NCBI GenBank assembly: GCA_905339215.1 | Contig: CAJPFN010000106.1 | Span: forward strand, 1-37,108 | Reading direction: 5' to 3' | From: Rhizobiaceae bacterium | Lineage (GTDB): Bacteria; Pseudomonadota; Alphaproteobacteria; Rhizobiales; Rhizobiaceae | Length of the DNA: 37,108 nt | In this document: positions 18,282 through 26,164 of the stretch, one piece after another | Position numbering within the stretch: position 1 is the stretch's first letter | Layout of the letters: each line of letters opens with the position of its first letter | Notes under the pieces: generated by a model | Databases searched by the model: none | Told to the model about the DNA's origin: nothing | What the model saw: the letters and a program-made list of their open reading frames with translations, nothing else | Program-made: the position numbers and the translations under genes

Positions 18282-19568
18282 ATGTTTTATCAGCTTTACG
18301 AGCTCAATCACGCCGCGGTGCAGCCCTTCCGGGCCTACGCCGATGCGGTGAAGCTGTTCTACTCCAACCCCCTCAATCCTTTCTCGCACACATCCTGGGG
18401 CCGTTCGGTTGCCGCCGCGGCCGAGCTGTTCGAACGAACGACGCGCCGATACGGGAAGCCGGCATTCGGTCTGGAATCCACCGTCGTCGACTGGAAGACC
18501 GTCGACGTCGACGAGAAGGTCGTCTGGTCGCGGCCGTTCTGCAACCTGATCCACTTCGAGCGTTCGCTGCCGTCGGAGCGCCGCGCCGATCCCAAGCTGC
18601 TGATCGTGGCGCCGATGTCGGGCCACTACGCGACGCTGCTGCGCGGCACGGTCGAGGCGATGCTGCCGCATGCCGAGGTCTACATCACCGACTGGGCCGA
18701 CGCGCGCATGGTGCCGCTCGCGGAAGGCCGCTTCGACCTCGACGACTACATCGACTATGTCATCGACATGCTGCACACGCTGGGGCCCGGCACCCATGTC
18801 ATGGGCGTCTGCCAGCCGTCCGTGCCGGTTCTCGCGGCGGTATCGGTCATGGAAGGGCACGGCGACCGATTCGCCCCGGCTACGATGACGCTGATGGGCG
18901 GGCCGATCGACACGCGGCGCAACCCGACCGCGGTCAACCTGCTCGCAGAGGAAAAGGGGATCGACTGGTTCCGCGACAACGTGATCATGCAGGTGCCGTG
19001 GCCCGATCCGGGCTTCGGCCGTTCGGTCTATCCCGGTTTCCTGCAGCTATCGGGCTTCATGAGCATGAATCTCGACCGCCACATCATCGCGCACAAGGAC
19101 TTCTTCCTGCACCTGGTGAAGAACGACGGCGACAACGCGGTGAAGCACCGCGACTTCTACGACGAATACCTCGCGGTGATGGACCTCACCGCCGAGTTCT
19201 ACCTGCAGACGGTGGAGACCGTGTTCGTCCGCCACGCTTTGCCGAAGGGCGAGATGAAGCATCGCGGCGAACCGGTCGATCCGGGCGCGATCCGCAACGT
19301 CGCGCTGTTCACGGTCGAGGGCGAGAATGACGACATCTCCGGCCTCGGCCAGACCCAGGCGGCGCATGACCTCTGCCTGAACATCCCCGCAGACATGCGC
19401 GCCCACTACATGCAGCCCAAGGTCGGCCACTACGGCGTCTTCAACGGCTCGCGCTTCCGCTCGGAGATCGTGCCGCGGATCGTCGACTTCATGATCAGCT
19501 ACGACCACGCCAACCGCCGCGCTGCGAAGCCGCGGCTCGTACGCGCGACGAAGGGCTCTGCCGCCTGA
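18282..19568 (+). CDS. phaZ: Intracellular polyhydroxyalkanoate (PHB) depolymerase
   Basis: PhaZ hydrolyses stored polyhydroxybutyrate granules in the cytoplasm. The ATG at 18282 gives the family N-terminus MFYQLYELNHAAVQPFRAYA and has AGGGG upstream; an in-frame extension to 18171 would run over the inverted repeat and is unlikely. The 428-residue protein shows the alpha/beta-hydrolase core LLIVAPMSGHYATLLRGT, DWADARMVP and the nucleophile elbow MGVCQPSVPV. Cys177 replaces the usual serine there, as is normal for intracellular PHB depolymerases. The late FTVEGENDDISG and KVGHYGVFNGSRFR segments supply the Asp and His. It is a single-gene unit. Confidence 0.94.
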   Translation: MFYQLYELNHAAVQPFRAYADAVKLFYSNPLNPFSHTSWGRSVAAAAELFERTTRRYGKPAFGLESTVVDWKTVDVDEKVVWSRPFCNLIHFERSLPSERRADPKLLIVAPMSGHYATLLRGTVEAMLPHAEVYITDWADARMVPLAEGRFDLDDYIDYVIDMLHTLGPGTHVMGVCQPSVPVLAAVSVMEGHGDRFAPATMTLMGGPIDTRRNPTAVNLLAEEKGIDWFRDNVIMQVPWPDPGFGRSVYPGFLQLSGFMSMNLDRHIIAHKDFFLHLVKNDGDNAVKHRDFYDEYLAVMDLTAEFYLQTVETVFVRHALPKGEMKHRGEPVDPGAIRNVALFTVEGENDDISGLGQTQAAHDLCLNIPADMRAHYMQPKVGHYGVFNGSRFRSEIVPRIVDFMISYDHANRRAAKPRLVRATKGSAA

Positions 19569-19706
19569 GCGGCGGCTCCCTCCCTGCGCATCGTCCGTTT
19601 TCTGCCGCTTCCTCCGGCTGTTGCAATTCCGCCGCGGTTTCCTCGCAACGGTAACCATCGCGGCGATCCGTACGCCCCTGCGATTGACAGGCCGGCCGCG
19701 TCGCCC

Positions 19707-19722
19707 TTAACGTTTTGTTAAC
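19707..19722 (+). promoter_or_regulatory. CtrA-type binding box
   Basis: TTAACGTTTTGTTAAC matches the full CtrA consensus TTAA-N7-TTAAC exactly. CtrA is the master cell-cycle response regulator of Alphaproteobacteria. The box ends 32 bases before the BTLCP ATG, overlapping where a -35 element would sit. The same bases form an inverted repeat (TTAAC/GTTAA). Whether it activates or represses cannot be told. Confidence 0.6.
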
Positions 19723-19754
19723 GGACGAAACACGGGGCTAACGGGGCCTGGGGC

Positions 19755-20369
19755 ATGTCTTCCTTCCTCGCAAAGGGGCTGTCGACGCTGAGCGCCGCGC
19801 TTGCGGCGGGGCTGGCGCTGGCGATCACCGTCCCCGCCAGCGCGGCGGAGCCGATGGCGACCGGCGGCCTGACCTCGCAGCCGATCGGCCACTACGAGTT
19901 CTGCAAGGCCAATCCGGCCGAGTGCTCCATCCGCATGGCGGATGCCGGGCCGCTGCACATCACCGGCGGCGTCTGGGCGCAGATCACCAGGATCAACCGG
20001 ACCGTCAACAAGTCCGTGAAGCCGATGAACGACTACGACATCTACGGTAAGGACGAGGTCTGGGCCTACCCGAACGGCGTCGGTGACTGCGAGGACTACG
20101 TTCTCGAGAAGCGGCGGCAGCTGGCCGCCCAGGGTATCTCGCTCTCCGACCTGCTGATCACCGTCGTGCGCAAGCCCGACGGCGAAGGCCACGCCGTTCT
20201 GACCGTGCGCACCAACAAGGGCGACTTCGTTCTCGACAATCTCACCGACAAGGTGAAGCTGTGGGGCGACACCGGCTATCGCTTCCTCAAGCGCCAGTCG
20301 AGCGAGCACACCGGCCGCTGGGTCTCGATCCGCGAAGGCCAGACGACGCTGGTCGGCTCGGTGCAATAG
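19755..20369 (+). CDS. BTLCP (LapG-like) transglutaminase-type cysteine protease, exported
   Basis: This 204-residue protein belongs to the bacterial transglutaminase-like cysteine proteinase family (DUF920), which includes LapG, the periplasmic protease that cuts surface adhesins. A Sec signal peptide covers residues 1-30 and ends in ASA-A. The catalytic triad is intact: Cys112 in GVGDCEDYVLEKR, His146 in GEGHAVL and Asp161 in VLDNLTD. The NRTVNKSVKPMNDYDIYGKDE stretch is typical of alphaproteobacterial members. No LapD receptor gene is nearby, so calcium or c-di-GMP control is only a family possibility. The upstream CtrA-type box suggests cell-cycle-linked expression. Confidence 0.9.
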   Translation: MSSFLAKGLSTLSAALAAGLALAITVPASAAEPMATGGLTSQPIGHYEFCKANPAECSIRMADAGPLHITGGVWAQITRINRTVNKSVKPMNDYDIYGKDEVWAYPNGVGDCEDYVLEKRRQLAAQGISLSDLLITVVRKPDGEGHAVLTVRTNKGDFVLDNLTDKVKLWGDTGYRFLKRQSSEHTGRWVSIREGQTTLVGSVQ

Positions 20370-20420
20370 CCGCGTCGGCGGCAAGCCGCCCGCCGCCCAA
20401 TCCCGAAACGACCGGTGGAT

Positions 20421-21617
20421 TCAGCCGCGCATCACAGCGGCCATCGCCTCGGCGACGGTGGTGACGTTGTGCTCATTGACGCCGGCGACGCACATGCGGC
20501 CTGAACGCACCATGTAGACGGCAAACTCCTCGCGGAGGCGGTCGACCTGCCCCGGGGTGAGGCCGGTGTAGCTGAACATGCCGCGCTGGCTGAGCAGGTA
20601 GCCGAAGTCGCGGTCCTGCACGCGCGCGGTCAGCACGTCGTGGAGGCGCTGGCGCATTGCTTTGATGCGCACCCGCATCGCGGCGACCTCGGCTTCCCAT
20701 TCCTCGCGCAACGCAGGGTCGCTCATCACCAACGCGGCGACCTGTCCGCCATAGGTCGGCGGGCTCGAATAGTTGGTGCGGACGGTGAATTTGAGCTGGC
20801 CAAGCACGCGGTCGGCTTCCGCTGCGCTGGCGCAGACGACCGAAAGGCCGCCGCAGCGCTCGCCGTACCAGGACAGGTTCTTGGAAAAGGAATTGGAGAC
20901 GAAGAAGGAGACGCCGGCGTCGGCCATGGCGCGCACCGCATGGGCGTCCTCCTCGATGCCGTCGCCGAAGCCCTGGTAGGCCATGTCCATGAACGGAATC
21001 AGCCGGCGCGCCGCAATGACCGGGATGACCTCCGCCCACTGCTCGCGCGTCAGGTCGACGCCGGTCGGATTGTGGCAGCACGGATGCAGAAGCACGACGC
21101 TCTTCTCCGGCATCGCCTTCAGCGCGGCGAGCATCTCGTCGAAGCGCACGCCGCCCGTCGCCGGATCGTAGTATGGATAGTCGTGGATGCGGAAGCCGGC
21201 GAACTGGAACAGCGAGCGGTGGTTGTCCCAGGTGGGATCGCTGACGAACACCTCGCTGTCGGGGAAGTAGCGCTTGAGGAAGTCTCCGCCGACCTTCAGC
21301 GCGCCGGAGCCGCCGATGGTTTGGATCGTCGCGATACGCCTTGAGCGCACCGCCTCGTGGCCGGCGCCGAAGACCAGTTCCTGCACCGCCTGCCGGTAGT
21401 TGGCCGCGCCCTCGATCGGTTGGTAGCTGCGCGGCTCGGTGTTCTGCGCGCGACGCGCCTCGGCCTTGCGCACCGACGGCAGCACGGGGATGCGCCCTTC
21501 GCCGTCGTAGTAGAGGCCGATGCTGACATTGACCTTGCCCGGCCGCGTATCCTTGTTGAAGGCGTCGACGATCGCGAAGATGGGGTCGCCGGGATAGGCT
21601 TCGACGTGCTCGAACAT
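20421..21617 (-). CDS. Aromatic/aspartate aminotransferase (class I, TyrB/AspC type)
   Basis: This 398-residue pyridoxal-phosphate enzyme moves amino groups between aspartate or aromatic amino acids and 2-oxoglutarate. Key residues are visible: Schiff-base Lys246 in [14 protein letters not shown], the [13 protein letters not shown] motif, FMDMAYQGF with the cofactor-binding Asp/Tyr, and the Arg in [13 protein letters not shown]. The [13 protein letters not shown] segment binds the cofactor phosphate. These are family Ia features. The ATG at 21617 has AGGA upstream and gives the usual [13 protein letters not shown] start. TyrB and AspC specificities cannot be separated from sequence alone. Confidence 0.95.
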   Translation of the reverse strand: MFEHVEAYPGDPIFAIVDAFNKDTRPGKVNVSIGLYYDGEGRIPVLPSVRKAEARRAQNTEPRSYQPIEGAANYRQAVQELVFGAGHEAVRSRRIATIQTIGGSGALKVGGDFLKRYFPDSEVFVSDPTWDNHRSLFQFAGFRIHDYPYYDPATGGVRFDEMLAALKAMPEKSVVLLHPCCHNPTGVDLTREQWAEVIPVIAARRLIPFMDMAYQGFGDGIEEDAHAVRAMADAGVSFFVSNSFSKNLSWYGERCGGLSVVCASAAEADRVLGQLKFTVRTNYSSPPTYGGQVAALVMSDPALREEWEAEVAAMRVRIKAMRQRLHDVLTARVQDRDFGYLLSQRGMFSYTGLTPGQVDRLREEFAVYMVRSGRMCVAGVNEHNVTTVAEAMAAVMRG

Positions 21618-21792
21618 TTGAGGGGTCCTCGGAAGATGCGCGGCAGCCATACCAACTGCCGTGCCGGGCGACAACTCCCGCGCTCGCGCGTTTTCATCCG
21701 TCCGTAGGACGATCGTGGGGCGCGGGAATGCCGAGCCCCTCCTTTCGGTGGGGCGCATCGCCGCGAGGTTTGCGCCGGCGACGTGCCAGCGC

Positions 21793-23001
21793 CTACACCG
21801 CCTTGAAGGCGAGCACGGCGTTGGTGCCGCCGAAGGCGAAGCTGTTGCTGATCGCCGCGCGCACCTTGCGCTTCTTCGCCACGTTGGGCGTCACGTCGAG
21901 GTCGCAGGCCGGATCCTTCTCGCGGTAGCCGGCCGTCGGCGGGACGATGCCTTCGCGGATGGCGTTGATGCAGGCGATCATCTCGACCGCGCCCGACGCG
22001 CCCATGCAGTGGCCGTGCATGGACTTGGTCGAGGACACCGACAGCGCGTCGGCAGCCCTGCCGAAGGCGCGGCGAATCGCCTGGGTCTCGATCTCGTCGT
22101 TGGCCTTGGTGCCGGTGCCGTGGGCGTTGATGTAGTCGACGTCCTCCGGCGCCAGGCCGGCGTCGGCGAGCGCGGCGGCCATGGCCGCAGCCGGCCCTTC
22201 CACGGTCGGCGCGACGATGTCGGTGGCATCGCCCGACAGGCCGGCGCCGGCGAGTTCGACGAGGATCGGCGCCCCGCGTGCAACGGCGTGTTCGTAGGTT
22301 TCGAGCACTGCCATGCCGGCGCCCTCGCCGATTATCAGCCCGTCGCGGTCGGCCGAGAAGGGACGGCAGGCGTCGCGCGCCAGCGCCCGCAGCATGTCCC
22401 ATGCCTTGAGGATGGCGAAGGTGAGCGCGGCGTCGGTGCCGCCGGCGACCATCACGTCGGCGCGGCCGAGGCGGATCTGGTCGGCCGCGGCCGAGATGGC
22501 ATGATTGGCCGATGCGCAGGCCGACGTCACGCCGAAGACCGGGCCACGCAAGCCGTGCTGCATGCTGACCTGGCCGGCGGGCGCGCCGGGCATGATCTTC
22601 GGCACCGAAAACACGTTCGGGCGCTTGTTTTCGAGCAGGAGGCTACGGAAATTTTCCTCGACTGTCTCGGAGCCGAAGATGCCCGTTCCGACGACGGCGC
22701 CGATGCGCGAGCGGTCCATGTCGGCAAGGGCGAGGCCCGACTGCGCGAGTGCCTCGGTCGCCGCGATGACCGCGAGCAGGCTGAAGCGGTCCATCGTGAT
22801 CAGCCGGCGTCGTTCAAGTCCGTGATCGGGCAGCGCCTGGATCTGGGCACCGAGCCGGCCCTTCATCTCGTGGAGCTGGTCGTTGCTGATCGACCCGATC
22901 CCGACCTGTCCGTCGCGCATCGCCGCCCAGATGTCGGACGCGTTCGAGCCGAGGGAGCACAGGCCGCCGATGCCTGTGATGACGATCCTCGTGCGGGCCA
23001 T
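21793..23001 (-). CDS. NodE-like beta-ketoacyl-ACP synthase (KAS II/FabF family)
   Basis: This 402-residue condensing enzyme elongates acyl chains on an acyl carrier protein. The triad is intact: Cys162 in [12 protein letters not shown], His294 in [11 protein letters not shown] and His331 in [16 protein letters not shown]. The sequence strongly recalls rhizobial NodE along its whole length, including [45 protein letters not shown] and [20 protein letters not shown]-type wording near the C-terminus. NodE makes unsaturated acyl chains for Nod factors, but no nodA, B, C or D is in the window. It begins one base after the stop of its partner carrier protein, the same order as nodFE. A role in a special membrane or surface lipid is more likely. 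Confidence 0.92.
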   Translation of the reverse strand: MARTRIVITGIGGLCSLGSNASDIWAAMRDGQVGIGSISNDQLHEMKGRLGAQIQALPDHGLERRRLITMDRFSLLAVIAATEALAQSGLALADMDRSRIGAVVGTGIFGSETVEENFRSLLLENKRPNVFSVPKIMPGAPAGQVSMQHGLRGPVFGVTSACASANHAISAAADQIRLGRADVMVAGGTDAALTFAILKAWDMLRALARDACRPFSADRDGLIIGEGAGMAVLETYEHAVARGAPILVELAGAGLSGDATDIVAPTVEGPAAAMAAALADAGLAPEDVDYINAHGTGTKANDEIETQAIRRAFGRAADALSVSSTKSMHGHCMGASGAVEMIACINAIREGIVPPTAGYREKDPACDLDVTPNVAKKRKVRAAISNSFAFGGTNAVLAFKAV

Positions 23002-23002
23002 C

Positions 23003-23257
23003 TCAGCCCTTTGCTTCGATTAGGGCGCGAACGGCTTTGACGATGTCGCCGACGTTCTTCAGGTTGTTCCAGGCTTCGACCGTGTTCATCTCGATCTCGA
23101 TGCCGTAGGCCTCTTCGAGATCGAACACGATTTCGGTCAGTTCCAGTGAGTGGATGCCGAGGGCTGTAAGCTCGGTTTCCGGCGTGATCTCGCTGCCGCC
23201 GGCTTCGGAGTGGGTCTTGATCTTCTCGATGATTTCCGCCGCAAGCTTGTCGGCCAT
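23003..23257 (-). CDS. NodF-like acyl carrier protein
   Basis: This 84-residue carrier protein holds a growing acyl chain on a phosphopantetheine arm at Ser37. The match to NodF is clear: the opening [27 protein letters not shown], then [16 protein letters not shown] and [12 protein letters not shown] near the end. The modification motif reads GIHSLEL; nearly all carrier proteins have Asp-Ser-Leu, so His36 is a striking change (codon CAC, one base from GAC). The serine is kept, so modification is still possible. It is translated just ahead of its ketosynthase, one base apart. It is not AcpXL, which is longer and different in sequence. Confidence 0.9.
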   Translation of the reverse strand: MADKLAAEIIEKIKTHSEAGGSEITPETELTALGIHSLELTEIVFDLEEAYGIEIEMNTVEAWNNLKNVGDIVKAVRALIEAKG

Positions 23258-23310
23258 GACTCCGTCCCCACTTCTTCCGCCGCCGGGCGTACACCCCACC
23301 ACATGGTCGT

Positions 23311-23326
23311 TGTTGCGTACGCAACA
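23311..23326. promoter_or_regulatory. 16-bp perfect palindrome between the NodF-like gene and ureD
   Basis: TGTTGCGTACGCAACA reads the same on both strands. It lies 54 bases upstream of the carrier-protein start and 115 bases upstream of ureD, in a 183-base divergent promoter region. A palindrome without spacer fits a dimeric repressor or activator site, but I cannot name the regulator. A -10-like TATAGA at 23365-23370 would serve ureD. Confidence 0.5.
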
Positions 23327-23440
23327 GCGTCGCCCGGTCCGGCGACCGGAAGACGATCCGTCCCTATAGAAACCAAAATGCGCCAAGGCAACAAGCCATA
23401 ACTCGACAATGGGGAGGTTTCACCCTTAGTTGGAGGGCAG

Positions 23441-24286
23441 ATGGACCCTGCCGTGCCACCGAAACCGATCAATCCGGCCGAGATGCAGCGTGTAGCCGCC
23501 GTCGGACACCTCGCCGTCCGCCGAGCCGCTGGCCGCACGCGTCTGGCGCGGCTCTACCAGGAGGGCGCTGCCAAGATCCGCATGCCCGCGGTGGCGGCCG
23601 ATCCTTTCGAGGCCGTGCTCATCAATACGGCCGGCGGCCTGACCGGCGGCGATCGCCTGGCGTGGAGGGTGGAGGTCGATGACGGCGCCGCGGCAACGAT
23701 CACCACCCAGGCCTGCGAGAAGATTTACCGCTCGGCCCATGGCCGAGCCGATGTTGTGTGCACCATGCGGGTCGGTTGCGATGCCGGCCTCGCCTGGCTG
23801 CCGCAGGAAACGATCGTCTACCGCGAAGCGGCACTGGCGCGGCGCTTCGAGGTGGACCTTGCGCCAGGCGCGCGGCTGCTCATGGCCGAGGCGACCGTCT
23901 TTGGTCGCCTGGCTATGGGCGAGACCGTCGAAGGCGGCGATTTCCGCGACCGCTGGCGGGTCCGCCGCGACGGCCGCCTGGTCCACGCCGAGGATTTCGC
24001 CGTCGGTCCCGACATCGCCGCCACGCTGTCGCGCTCGGCCGCCGCCGGCGGGGCCAGCGCCATGGCGACTGTGTTGCTCATCGACGACGAGCCCGCCCGC
24101 CACCTGGAGGCGGCGCGCTCGATCCTTGGCGACCGCGGCGGCGCCAGCGCCTGGACCGTCGGCGGAAGTGGCAAGCTTCTTGCTCGCCTGGTCGAACGGG
24201 ACAGTTACTGCCTGCGCAGGCGGCTGGTCCCGCTACTGGGCCTGCTCAATGGAAAGGCAGGCCTGCCCAAAACGTGGTCGCTATAG
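23441..24286 (+). CDS. ureD: Urease accessory protein UreD
   Basis: UreD (UreH) is the scaffold that binds apo-urease first and channels nickel with UreF and UreG. The 281-residue protein shows family landmarks: LINTAGGLTGGDRLAWRVEV, ITTQACEKIYRS, LAWLPQETIVY, LLMAEATVFGRLAMGE and the C-terminal lid LRRRLVPLLGLL. GGAGGGCAG before the ATG supports the start. It heads the urease cluster, with ureA starting 16 bases after its stop. A likely promoter (TATAGA, 23365-23370) and a 16-bp palindrome lie upstream. Confidence 0.97.
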   Translation: MDPAVPPKPINPAEMQRVAAVGHLAVRRAAGRTRLARLYQEGAAKIRMPAVAADPFEAVLINTAGGLTGGDRLAWRVEVDDGAAATITTQACEKIYRSAHGRADVVCTMRVGCDAGLAWLPQETIVYREAALARRFEVDLAPGARLLMAEATVFGRLAMGETVEGGDFRDRWRVRRDGRLVHAEDFAVGPDIAATLSRSAAAGGASAMATVLLIDDEPARHLEAARSILGDRGGASAWTVGGSGKLLARLVERDSYCLRRRLVPLLGLLNGKAGLPKTWSL

Positions 24287-24301
24287 GCTGGACGAGGACG
24301 C

Positions 24302-24604
24302 ATGAACCTGACGCCGCGGGAAAAGGACAAGCTGTTGGTCGCCATGGCGGCCATCGTCGCGCGTCGCCGGCTCGAGCGCGGCGTCAAGCTGAACCATCCG
24401 GAGGCCATCGCGCTGATCACCGATTTCGTCGTCGAGGGCGCCCGCGACGGGCGTTCCGTGGCCGATCTGATGGAAGCCGGCGCCCATGTCATCACCCGCG
24501 ATCAGGTCATGGAGGGCATCGCAGAGATGATCCACGACGTCCAGGTCGAGGCAACGTTCCCGGACGGCACCAAGCTCGTCACCGTCCATGAGCCGATCCG
24601 CTAG
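24302..24604 (+). CDS. ureA: Urease gamma subunit UreA
   Basis: UreA is the small structural subunit of nickel urease, which splits urea into ammonia and carbamate. The 100-residue protein is full length and typical: [45 protein letters not shown], then [30 protein letters not shown]-type C-terminus ending [14 protein letters not shown] lies close before the ATG. UreA, UreB and UreC are separate genes, as in most bacteria. The DUF1272 gene follows nine bases after the stop. Confidence 0.99.
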   Translation: MNLTPREKDKLLVAMAAIVARRRLERGVKLNHPEAIALITDFVVEGARDGRSVADLMEAGAHVITRDQVMEGIAEMIHDVQVEATFPDGTKLVTVHEPIR

Positions 24605-24613
24605 GGGCCTCCA

Positions 24614-24868
24614 ATGCTTGAGCTCAGACCCAACTGCGAATGCTGCGGCTGCGACCTGCCGCCGCAAAGCGCCGAAGCGCGGATCTGCAGCTTCGAGTGC
24701 ACCTTCTGCCGCGAATGCGCCGAGGGCGTGCTCGCCGGCGCGTGCCCAAACTGCGGCGGCGAACTGGTCAGGCGGCCGGTGCGGCCGGCAGCGAAGCTCG
24801 CCCGGTTCCCTGCCTCGACTCGCCGCGTGCTGAAAGCCGAGGGCTGTCCGCCACGGGACGCCGCATGA
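24614..24868 (+). CDS. DUF1272 Cys-rich protein in the urease operon
   Basis: This 84-residue protein belongs to DUF1272. It has ten cysteines, mostly in pairs: Cys8, 10, 11, 13, then Cys25, 29, 32, 35 and Cys44, 47 (FECTFCREC and ACPNCGGELVRRP). This spacing suggests two or more zinc sites of ribbon type. The C-terminus is basic with RRPVRPAAKLARFPAS, as in relatives. The function is not known. It sits nine bases after ureA, and its stop overlaps a possible upstream start of ureJ, so it is part of the urease transcript. A metal-handling role is a guess from context. Confidence 0.9.
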   Translation: MLELRPNCECCGCDLPPQSAEARICSFECTFCRECAEGVLAGACPNCGGELVRRPVRPAAKLARFPASTRRVLKAEGCPPRDAA

Positions 24869-24894
24869 GGACCGGACCAACAAGGATGGAAGTG

Positions 24895-25485
24895 ATGCTG
24901 AAGAGACTGTCGTTCACCGCTCTGGCGCTGTTCGCGGCGAGCGCCCCCGCCTTCGCCCATCTCGATCCGGTCGAGCATGGCTCGTTCGCCGCCGGGTTTT
25001 CGCATCCCTTCTTCGGCCTCGACCACATCCTGGCGATGGTCACCGTCGGCCTGTGGGCGGCGCTGCTCGGCGGTCGGTCGATCCTGCTGGTACCGACGGC
25101 GTTCGTCGGCACGATGGTGCTCGGCTTTGCCGTGGCCCTTGCCGGTCTGGGTCTTCCTTTCGTCGAGCCCGTCATCGCGGCCTCGGTCGTCGTCATCGGT
25201 CTCCTGGCGCTGGTCGCCCTGCAGGTGCCCACCACGGTCGGCATGGCAATGGTCGGCTTCTTCGCTTTCTTCCACGGCTACGCCCACGGCGGCGAGCTGG
25301 GCGATGCGGGGGCGCTGTCCTTCTGCGCCGGCTTCGCCGCCGCCACGGCCATCCTGCACGCCGCTGGCGTCGGTGTCGGTATGACCATGGGCCGGCTCGC
25401 CGGCGGTCCGGTAGGTCGTGGGCTCACCCGGGCGGCGGGTGCGCTGGCGGCGCTCGGCGGACTGTGGATCGCGGTCGGAGGCTGA
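24895..25485 (+). CDS. ureJ: HupE/UreJ-family membrane protein, probable nickel permease
   Basis: HupE/UreJ proteins are membrane permeases for nickel in hydrogenase and urease clusters. I chose the ATG at 24895 because AAGGA stands eight bases before it. It gives a signal peptide (MLKRLSFTALALFAASAPAFA) whose cleavage leaves His as the first mature residue, a known family feature. ATGs at 24886 and 24865 are possible; the last would overlap the DUF1272 stop. The motif SHPFFGLDHILAMVTVGLW and the FFHGYAHGGEL motif supply the metal-binding histidines. About six hydrophobic helices follow. It lies between ureA and ureB with a three-base gap to ureB. Confidence 0.9.
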   Translation: MLKRLSFTALALFAASAPAFAHLDPVEHGSFAAGFSHPFFGLDHILAMVTVGLWAALLGGRSILLVPTAFVGTMVLGFAVALAGLGLPFVEPVIAASVVVIGLLALVALQVPTTVGMAMVGFFAFFHGYAHGGELGDAGALSFCAGFAAATAILHAAGVGVGMTMGRLAGGPVGRGLTRAAGALAALGGLWIAVGG

Positions 25486-25488
25486 CCG

Positions 25489-25806
25489 ATGAGCGGAGGT
25501 CTCATTCCAGGCGAAGTCATTGCCGCGGCCGGCGACATCGAGCTCAATGCCGGTCGGCCGACCGTCACCTTGAAGGTGGCCAATACCGGAGACCGGCCGA
25601 TCCAGGTCGGTTCGCACTACCATTTCTACGAGACCAATCCCGGCCTCAGCTTCGACCGTGAGAAGGCGCGGGGCTGTCGCCTCGACATCGCCGCAGGCAC
25701 GGCCGTGCGCTTTGAGCCGGGTCAGGAGCGTGACGTCACGCTGGTTCCGCTCGGCGGCTCGCGCACGGTCTACGGATTCCGCCAGAAGGTGATGGGGAAA
25801 CTGTGA
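25489..25806 (+). CDS. ureB: Urease beta subunit UreB
   Basis: UreB is the second structural urease subunit. The 105-residue protein is complete: [20 protein letters not shown], then [39 protein letters not shown] and the end [12 protein letters not shown]. It starts three bases after ureJ, and its stop overlaps the GTG of the next small ORF by four bases. Its last 15 codons, stop included (25762-25806), are repeated in diverged form at 26075-26119 inside the chimeric relic downstream. Confidence 0.99.
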   Translation: MSGGLIPGEVIAAAGDIELNAGRPTVTLKVANTGDRPIQVGSHYHFYETNPGLSFDREKARGCRLDIAAGTAVRFEPGQERDVTLVPLGGSRTVYGFRQKVMGKL

Positions 25807-26003
25807 ACCGGCCAGAGGTTTTTCAGATCACCGGAAGGCAACTCGACGGACTTTTCCAGGGTCTGCGCTGCGATCGATGCGGTCGCCGCGCCGCGGACGC
25901 GCCGGAAGATATCTGGGTGAAGGCCGGCTGCGCCTACTTCTGCGGCGAATGCGTTGCCGCGGGCCGCCACCTCACGCATCCGGCCGTGTGCCGGCCGTCC
26001 TGA
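25803..26003 (+). CDS. Small Cys-rich protein coupled to ureB
   Basis: This 66-residue protein begins at a GTG that overlaps the ureB stop by four bases, so it is translated with ureB. It has six cysteines: Cys23-x2-Cys26 in LRCDRCGRR, then Cys43-x3-Cys47-x2-Cys50 in GCAYFCGEC, and Cys63. Two histidines (HLTH) lie between the last two. The pattern suggests one zinc-ribbon-like metal site. I recognise no named family. Position between ureB and ureC suggests a part in urease assembly or metal supply, but nothing in the sequence proves it. Confidence 0.75.
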   Translation: MNRPEVFQITGRQLDGLFQGLRCDRCGRRAADAPEDIWVKAGCAYFCGECVAAGRHLTHPAVCRPS

Positions 26004-26014
26004 AGGACATTCAA

Positions 26015-26119
26015 ATGCCCGCTCGCCTCTCCCGCGCCTCCTACGCCCAGATGTTTGGCCCGACCGTGGGCGACCGCACGGTCTGCGGATTCCGGCAGAA
26101 GGCAATGGGGAAACTCTAA
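26015..26119 (+). pseudogene. Chimeric relic: ureC 5' end fused in frame to ureB 3' end
   Basis: This 34-codon open frame is built from two pieces of neighbouring genes. Codons 1-20 (26015-26074) copy the start of ureC at 27749-27808 with 55 of 60 bases the same by my count. Codons 21-34 plus the stop (26075-26119) copy the end of ureB at 25762-25806 with 39 of 45 the same. The join lies at GGCGAC|CGCACG and keeps the frame. GAAGGA before the ATG resembles a ribosome site. The simplest reading is an old tandem duplication from the ureB end to the ureC start, followed by replacement of the second copy by the two minus-strand genes beyond. A functional 34-residue peptide is unlikely but not excluded. 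Confidence 0.85.
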
Positions 26120-26164
26120 GCCATGGTGCGACGGCGTTCAGCGGGATCGTGCACGCGCCTCGGC

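Noticed and set aside
21735-21754. GCCCC/GGGGC hairpin beyond the NodE-like gene as terminator
   Set aside because: Interrupted stem with no T-run on either side; left as unassigned structure.
24280-24287. GCTATAGG as an internal promoter for ureA
   Set aside because: The motif contains the ureD stop codon (TAG) and would leave a leader of only about ten bases; coincidence is more likely.
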